Shown here: positions 7,409 through 11,327 of the stretch, piece after piece
Position numbering within the stretch: position 1 is the stretch's first letter
Layout: each line of letters starts with the position of its first letter
NCBI GenBank assembly: GCA_017428585.1
Contig: JAFRQN010000024.1
Span: forward strand, 1 to 11,327
DNA length: 11,327 nucleotides
Reading direction: 5' to 3'
Source of the DNA: Bacteroidota bacterium
GTDB lineage: Bacteria > Bacteroidota > Ignavibacteria > Kapaibacteriales > UBA2268
Notes under the pieces: model-generated
The model's database searches: none
Seen by the model: the letters and a program-made list of their open reading frames with translations, nothing else
Told to the model about the DNA's origin: nothing
Translations under genes and position numbers: made by a program

Positions 7409-9190
7409 ATGTTATGTACGATGAATAAATTTATTTTAGGTTTTATTTCAGTATTATTATCTAGTCTATATGTAAATTCTGCACAAATTGATAATCAAAT
7501 TATCCAGGCGATGCGAGATGAATTAAAAAGATCTATGAATGAATTACATTTAAAAGGATTAGAAAAACCATATTATATAGAATATATATTAAATATATCA
7601 TCTGAATATAGTATTTCATCTCAGTTAGGTGCAGTTTGTTATAAAAGTGTAGAAGGTAATAAAGTTGCTCTTTTAACTACAAATGTAAGAGTTGGTGATT
7701 ATAAATTTGATAATACAGGATTTAATGATATTTCTTATATGTTTTTTGGCAGTACAACTGATGATGATAATGAGGTCTACATTGATAGAAGAATTCCAGC
7801 GGAATTTGATTATAATATGTTAAGACGTGAATTATGGCTTGCAACAGATGCTGCTTATAAAGTAGCAGCAGAAGAACTAACAAAGAAAAAAGTTACTCTT
7901 GATGGAAAAATTATTCGTGATACAACTTGGAATTTTTCAAAGGCAAATCCAGTAGTAACAATTGATACAAATAGTTTTGAAGCTTTTGATGCAGAAAAGT
8001 ATACTAAGTTAACAAAAGATATATCTAAATTATTTGCTTCTCATTCGGATATTATTTCTTCAAATGTAGAAATAAATTATATTCCTAAGATTATTTATTA
8101 CGTAAATAGTGAAGGAATAGAATATATAAAAAATGAAGGATATGTAACATTTAACATTGTTGGATATACTCAAAGAGAAGATGGTATTCCTATTGTTAAT
8201 GCACATTCATGTACTGCTAACAAATTAAGTGAATTGCCAACAACCGATTCACTTACTGTGATTACAAACAGAATTATTTCAAATATAGAAGCAAATATGA
8301 AGGCTAGTATTTTAGAGGATTCTTATGTAGGACCTGTTTTATTTGAAGAACCAGCTGCAGCAGAATTATTAATATCATATTTTGCAAATAATTTATCGGC
8401 GGTGCCAAAAAATGTCTTGTCTTCTGGATGGTCTACAAGTGATAATTCTGGTCTTGCATTTCAAAATAAAATAGGAAGTAGAGTTCTTCCTACTTTTATA
8501 AGCATTGAAGATAAGCCTTCTCAATCTAAATATAAAAATATTAATTTATTAGGTCATTATAAAATAGATGATGATGGTATTGCAGCACGTGATGTTGAAT
8601 TGGTTAAGGATGGATATTTGAAAACATTATTATCAACAAGAATACCTGTAAAAAAAATAAATGAAAGTAATGGACATAAACGATATAATCAAACGATATA
8701 TAGTAACTTATTTGTAAATTCCAATAAATCACAGCAGTTAACCAATAAAGAATTGAAAAAACAATTATTGAAATTATGTAAAGATAGGGAACTGCCTTAT
8801 GGTATAATTGTAAAAAATATAATAAGTAGTAATTTATTAGAAAATTCAATAAGATCATTAATACCAAGGATTGATTTTGTAAGAAATGATAAAGGGAATT
8901 TATTATCATTTGACATATATAAAATATATCAAGATGGTCATGAAGAACTTGTTGTTGGTGGTGATTTATCAGGGTTTAATGCTGCATCTTTTAAAGATAT
9001 TATTAAAACAGGTAAAGATATATATATATATAATACTTTATTATTTAAATATGCAACACTTTTTTCGGGTTCATTAACTTTACCAGTTTCTATTATAACT
9101 CCTTCTTTATTGCTTGAAGAGGGTGAACTTAAGGTATCAGAAGCTGATTATCCAAAATTACACTATATTAAGTCACCTTTGGCTGATTAG
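7409..9190 (+). CDS. Exported TldD/PmbA-like protein with degenerate active site (TldE/PmbA-like partner)
   Basis: This is a paralog of the preceding gene with the same architecture, 593 residues. A signal peptide covers about 1-25 (hydrophobic FILGFISVLLSSLYV, then NSA before QID). RVGDYKFDN falls at exactly the same residues (94-102) as in the partner. ELWLATDAAYK (141-151) and SNGHKRYNQ (420-428) also align. The catalytic region does not survive: aligning GPVLFEEPAAAELLISYFANN with the partner's GPAILSGEAAGVFFHEIFGH puts Ile322, Ser323 and Asn327 in place of His, Glu and His. The C-terminal third also has no Cys after residue 457. It is therefore expected to bind no zinc and to act as a structural or substrate-binding partner, as TldE/PmbA does for TldD. 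Start ATG 7409 is supported by AGGAGGG. The stop is TAG. The TldD/PmbA assignment rests on similarity to its neighbour and family landmarks. Confidence 0.82.
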   Translation: MLCTMNKFILGFISVLLSSLYVNSAQIDNQIIQAMRDELKRSMNELHLKGLEKPYYIEYILNISSEYSISSQLGAVCYKSVEGNKVALLTTNVRVGDYKFDNTGFNDISYMFFGSTTDDDNEVYIDRRIPAEFDYNMLRRELWLATDAAYKVAAEELTKKKVTLDGKIIRDTTWNFSKANPVVTIDTNSFEAFDAEKYTKLTKDISKLFASHSDIISSNVEINYIPKIIYYVNSEGIEYIKNEGYVTFNIVGYTQREDGIPIVNAHSCTANKLSELPTTDSLTVITNRIISNIEANMKASILEDSYVGPVLFEEPAAAELLISYFANNLSAVPKNVLSSGWSTSDNSGLAFQNKIGSRVLPTFISIEDKPSQSKYKNINLLGHYKIDDDGIAARDVELVKDGYLKTLLSTRIPVKKINESNGHKRYNQTIYSNLFVNSNKSQQLTNKELKKQLLKLCKDRELPYGIIVKNIISSNLLENSIRSLIPRIDFVRNDKGNLLSFDIYKIYQDGHEELVVGGDLSGFNAASFKDIIKTGKDIYIYNTLLFKYATLFSGSLTLPVSIITPSLLLEEGELKVSEADYPKLHYIKSPLAD

Positions 9191-9263
9191 TTGATATATT
9201 TATGTTTACTTAGTTGATCAAAAGTAACATAATCTTATTTATTTATGTAATATATTCTTAAAT

Positions 9264-10583
9264 ATGAAAAAAATATATATATTAATATTTTATTCTATCT
9301 CTATTTTTATTCTAATACTTGTAAATACTATTGATATTTATAGTGAACCAATTATTTTGAAATATGCTGATAAATTAGTAGGTGCAAATGATGAAAGTAG
9401 TAATTCGCGTACATTAATTGGAAATGTACAATTGCAGCAAGGTAATGTAAATGTTAATTGTGAGAGTGCAACGCAGTATATTTTGCTTAATAAATATAGA
9501 TTAACGGATAATGTTGTTATAACCCAGAATAATTTAATATTAAAATCACAACATATAATATATGATGGAAATTCTTATTTAGCAACAGCTGTAAGTGGAG
9601 TAACTATTGATGATGGTAATACTCATCTTAAAGCGAATAAAGGTGATTATTCAACTAAAACATCTATTGCTAATTTTTATGATAATGTTGTTTTGCAAGA
9701 TGATTCTGTAATTATCTATTGTAATTATATTAATCATAATAGAAAAACAAATGATAGCAAAGCTATAAACAATGTTCTTATAAAGGGTAAAAATACAAAC
9801 GTATTTTTATTTGGAGATACTGTTGTAAATATTTCTAATACAAATTATTCTTTGGTTTCTGGTAATCCATTTTTATATAGGATAGATACATTAACTCAAA
9901 ACATACAGTTGGATACTAATGGTAATTCTTGTGAGAATTATACATTTGATACTTTATCTATAAAATCAGATACAATGGAAGCCTTCCGTAGTAATACAAA
10001 TGAGTATTATCATTTTTTTAGGAATGTTGAACTGATTAAAAATAATATAAGTGCGAAAGCTAATAACGTATATTTTTATAAACATAAACAATATTTTGTT
10101 TTATATGATGAACCAGTTATTTGGTATGGTAATAGTCAATTACATGCAGATTCTATAATTGTATATTTTGATGATAATGATATAAAAAGAATTCAAGCTG
10201 TAAATAATGCAATTATTGTTATAGAGAATGATACCAATAATTATAATAGAAAAGATCAATTGTATGGCAATGAAATTAATATCTTTTTTGAAACTGATTC
10301 TCTGAAGATTATTAAATCTAATGGAAATGCAAAGAGTGTCTATTTTATGTTAAATAATAATGAAGCTGATGGCTTAGTAGAAAATAATGCAGAAAAAATT
10401 AAAATAACTATATCGAGTACTGGAATTGATGATATAGAACTTGTCAATCAAATTCAAGGTTATTATCATCCAGAACAATTTATAAATGGTGTAGAGAAAA
10501 ATTATTATTTAGAAGAGTATAAATTTTCTGATAATAAACCTATTAGAACAGAATTTAATATTCTGCAATACATAAAACAATAA
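9264..10583 (+). CDS. OstA-like (LptA/OstA N-domain) periplasmic LPS-transport protein
   Basis: The protein resembles the Bacteroidota OstA-like family (OstA_2; LptA/LptD N-domain relatives), thought to form the beta-jellyroll bridge carrying LPS across the periplasm. A signal peptide spans about 1-27 (MKKIYILIF plus a hydrophobic run, IYS before EPI). Repeating short beta units follow: KYADKLVG, LIGNVQLQQGNVNVNCESA (51-69), YRLTDNVVITQ, LILKSQHIIYDG, then LKANKGDYSTKTSIANFYDNV (122-142), and later units such as FFRNVELIKNNISAKANNVYFY (251-272). The ending GYYHPEQ plus LEEYKFSDNKPI resembles the C-terminal part of such proteins. At 439 residues it is somewhat short for this family. The ATG at 9264 has no Shine-Dalgarno. 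The 73-nt gap from the TldD pair has no strong terminator, so read-through is possible. No lptC or lptD is in view. Confidence 0.78.
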   Translation: MKKIYILIFYSISIFILILVNTIDIYSEPIILKYADKLVGANDESSNSRTLIGNVQLQQGNVNVNCESATQYILLNKYRLTDNVVITQNNLILKSQHIIYDGNSYLATAVSGVTIDDGNTHLKANKGDYSTKTSIANFYDNVVLQDDSVIIYCNYINHNRKTNDSKAINNVLIKGKNTNVFLFGDTVVNISNTNYSLVSGNPFLYRIDTLTQNIQLDTNGNSCENYTFDTLSIKSDTMEAFRSNTNEYYHFFRNVELIKNNISAKANNVYFYKHKQYFVLYDEPVIWYGNSQLHADSIIVYFDDNDIKRIQAVNNAIIVIENDTNNYNRKDQLYGNEINIFFETDSLKIIKSNGNAKSVYFMLNNNEADGLVENNAEKIKITISSTGIDDIELVNQIQGYYHPEQFINGVEKNYYLEEYKFSDNKPIRTEFNILQYIKQ

Positions 10584-10638
10584 ACATTAATTAATATAAG
10601 GTATTTAATATTTCTTCAAAAAAAAATTACATAGTATT

Positions 10639-11214
10639 TTATTTATATTCTTTGTTATATTCTTTTGCTATTTTTTCTAATTTTTTATACCATTCAAACC
10701 CTAAAAGATATATTAAAGGTTGTTTAAGTGCTTGATAAATTTTAATATTAATTTTTTCGCCATTTTTTATTGCATCTTTACATTCCTCGATTTCTTCATA
10801 ATATAGGTACATTTGATTGCGATATGTAGCAACTCGTATTGGAAACAACCAACATGAAATAGGTTTTCGAAAAGATGTTTTATTATCTAAATATTCTTTT
10901 TCTATTGCACAAAGAGCTGTTTTATTTTTATAATATACAAAAACACAATCGCGCTTATTTATACAATTTGTTGTGTATTTACCTTTATCGTTTTGATATG
11001 TTCCATGTTTTTTTATCCAATCCAATGATTTTTTAGATAAATTATGTTTTACTATATCTACTTGAGAATCTAATAAGAATATTTCATTGTCATTTAATGG
11101 AGCACCAAATTCTCCAGGGAAAGTACAACATTCTCCTTTGCATTTATTTATATCACAGAGGAAATAATTTGTTATTATTTCTTCATCTAGAAGAATACCA
11201 TCTAATTCTATCAT
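10639..11214 (-). CDS. DUF3109 family cysteine-rich protein
   Basis: This is a cytosolic protein of the DUF3109 family, widespread in Bacteroidota, related in cysteine pattern to YkgJ-type (CxxxxCxxCC) putative metal or Fe-S binders. No biochemical role is established. The 191 residues, close to family length, contain nine Cys. CDINKCKGECC (20-30) is the N-terminal cluster. GAPLNDNEI (37-45), RDCVF (89-92), ALCAIEKEYL (100-109), RKPISCWLFPIRV (116-128) and EECKDA (143-148) are the other family landmarks. PLIYLLGFEWYKKLE near the C terminus also fits. The start is the ATG at 11214 with only a weak AAGAAA upstream. An open frame ending 11 nt upstream suggests it is the second gene of a minus-strand operon. 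It converges with the OstA-like gene across a 55-nt gap. Confidence 0.88.
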   Translation of the reverse strand: MIELDGILLDEEIITNYFLCDINKCKGECCTFPGEFGAPLNDNEIFLLDSQVDIVKHNLSKKSLDWIKKHGTYQNDKGKYTTNCINKRDCVFVYYKNKTALCAIEKEYLDNKTSFRKPISCWLFPIRVATYRNQMYLYYEEIEECKDAIKNGEKINIKIYQALKQPLIYLLGFEWYKKLEKIAKEYNKEYK

Positions 11215-11225
11215 ATTTTTCTTAT

Positions 11226-11327
11226 TTATTTGTTAAAAAATAATAATTTATTTAATTTTTCAATATTTTTATTGTTTAGTATTGTAGAAATTTCGTTATT
11301 ATATTTTATTACAAAAGAATTATCTAT
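11226..11327 (-). CDS. 3' end of an unidentified minus-strand gene, cut by window edge
   Basis: On the minus strand the frame entering at 11327 stays open for 33 codons and stops with TAA at 11226-11228. The peptide ends EISTILNNKNIEKLNKLLFFNK. It lies 11 nt upstream of the DUF3109 start, the spacing expected in an operon. Composition matches the neighbouring genes (Asn/Lys/Ile-rich). The stretch is too short to assign a family and could be a chance open frame, though the other frames here are full of stops. Confidence 0.5.
   Translation of the reverse strand: MDNSFVIKYNNEISTILNNKNIEKLNKLLFFNK

Noticed and set aside
8604..8909. Minus-strand open frame of about 100 codons within the second TldD-like gene
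   Set aside because: Low-complexity Ile/Leu/Tyr-rich translation antisense to a well-supported gene; same reasoning for short overlapping frames at 13-264, 3626-3841, 5968-6165 and 8886-9077.
9018..9032. Alternating AT run inside the second TldD-like gene
   Set aside because: It encodes DIYIY in frame and is short enough to arise from codon choice in AT-rich sequence.
9201..9231. Imperfect hairpin between the second TldD-like gene and the OstA-like gene
   Set aside because: The 10-bp AT-rich stem has a bulge and no T-run follows, so it cannot be called a terminator.
10618..10641. A9 tract with a weak AT hairpin as terminator of the DUF3109 gene
   Set aside because: On the minus strand the stem is short, AT-only and bulged; the signal is too weak in this base composition.

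Overview
This is a very AT-rich window (roughly 70% A+T or more by eye) from a Gram-negative, probably anaerobic fermenting bacterium. The best guess is the Bacteroidota or a close relative in the FCB group. Three things support this: an OstA-like LPS-transport protein of the Bacteroidota type, a DUF3109-type cysteine-rich protein common in that phylum, and a HlyD/ABC-2 export operon with no ATPase gene. The genetic code is standard: TGA ends the first permease gene and TAG ends the second TldD-like gene. No tRNA, rRNA, CRISPR array, insertion sequence or phage gene was found.

Layout, left to right. (1) ptb (cut by the left edge) and buk form an operon that turns an acyl-CoA into the free acid with ATP gain. 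It ends in a clear intrinsic terminator at 1951-1992, preceded by an 18-bp perfect palindrome. (2) An exporter operon (2101-5551) encodes a membrane-fusion protein and two related ABC-2 permeases that overlap by 11 nt. It ends in a second strong terminator at 5561-5601. (3) Two tandem TldD/PmbA-family genes (5652-9190) follow, 2 nt apart, both with signal peptides. The first keeps the HExxxH motif and C-terminal Cys expected to bind zinc. The second has lost all of these. The pair looks like an exported counterpart of the TldD/TldE heterodimer, in which one subunit is catalytic and the other is not. (4) An OstA/LptA-like periplasmic protein (9264-10583) probably acts in LPS transport. (5) On the minus strand, a DUF3109 protein (10639-11214) converges on it. 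Just upstream of that gene lies the 3' end of another minus-strand gene, cut by the right edge.

The genes fall into separate transcription units, and only ptb-buk has a clear joint pathway. The most distinctive region is the exported TldD-like pair next to an exporter, although a strong terminator separates the two. Operon-leading genes have AT-only leaders without a Shine-Dalgarno, while the two tightly coupled downstream genes carry strong ones.
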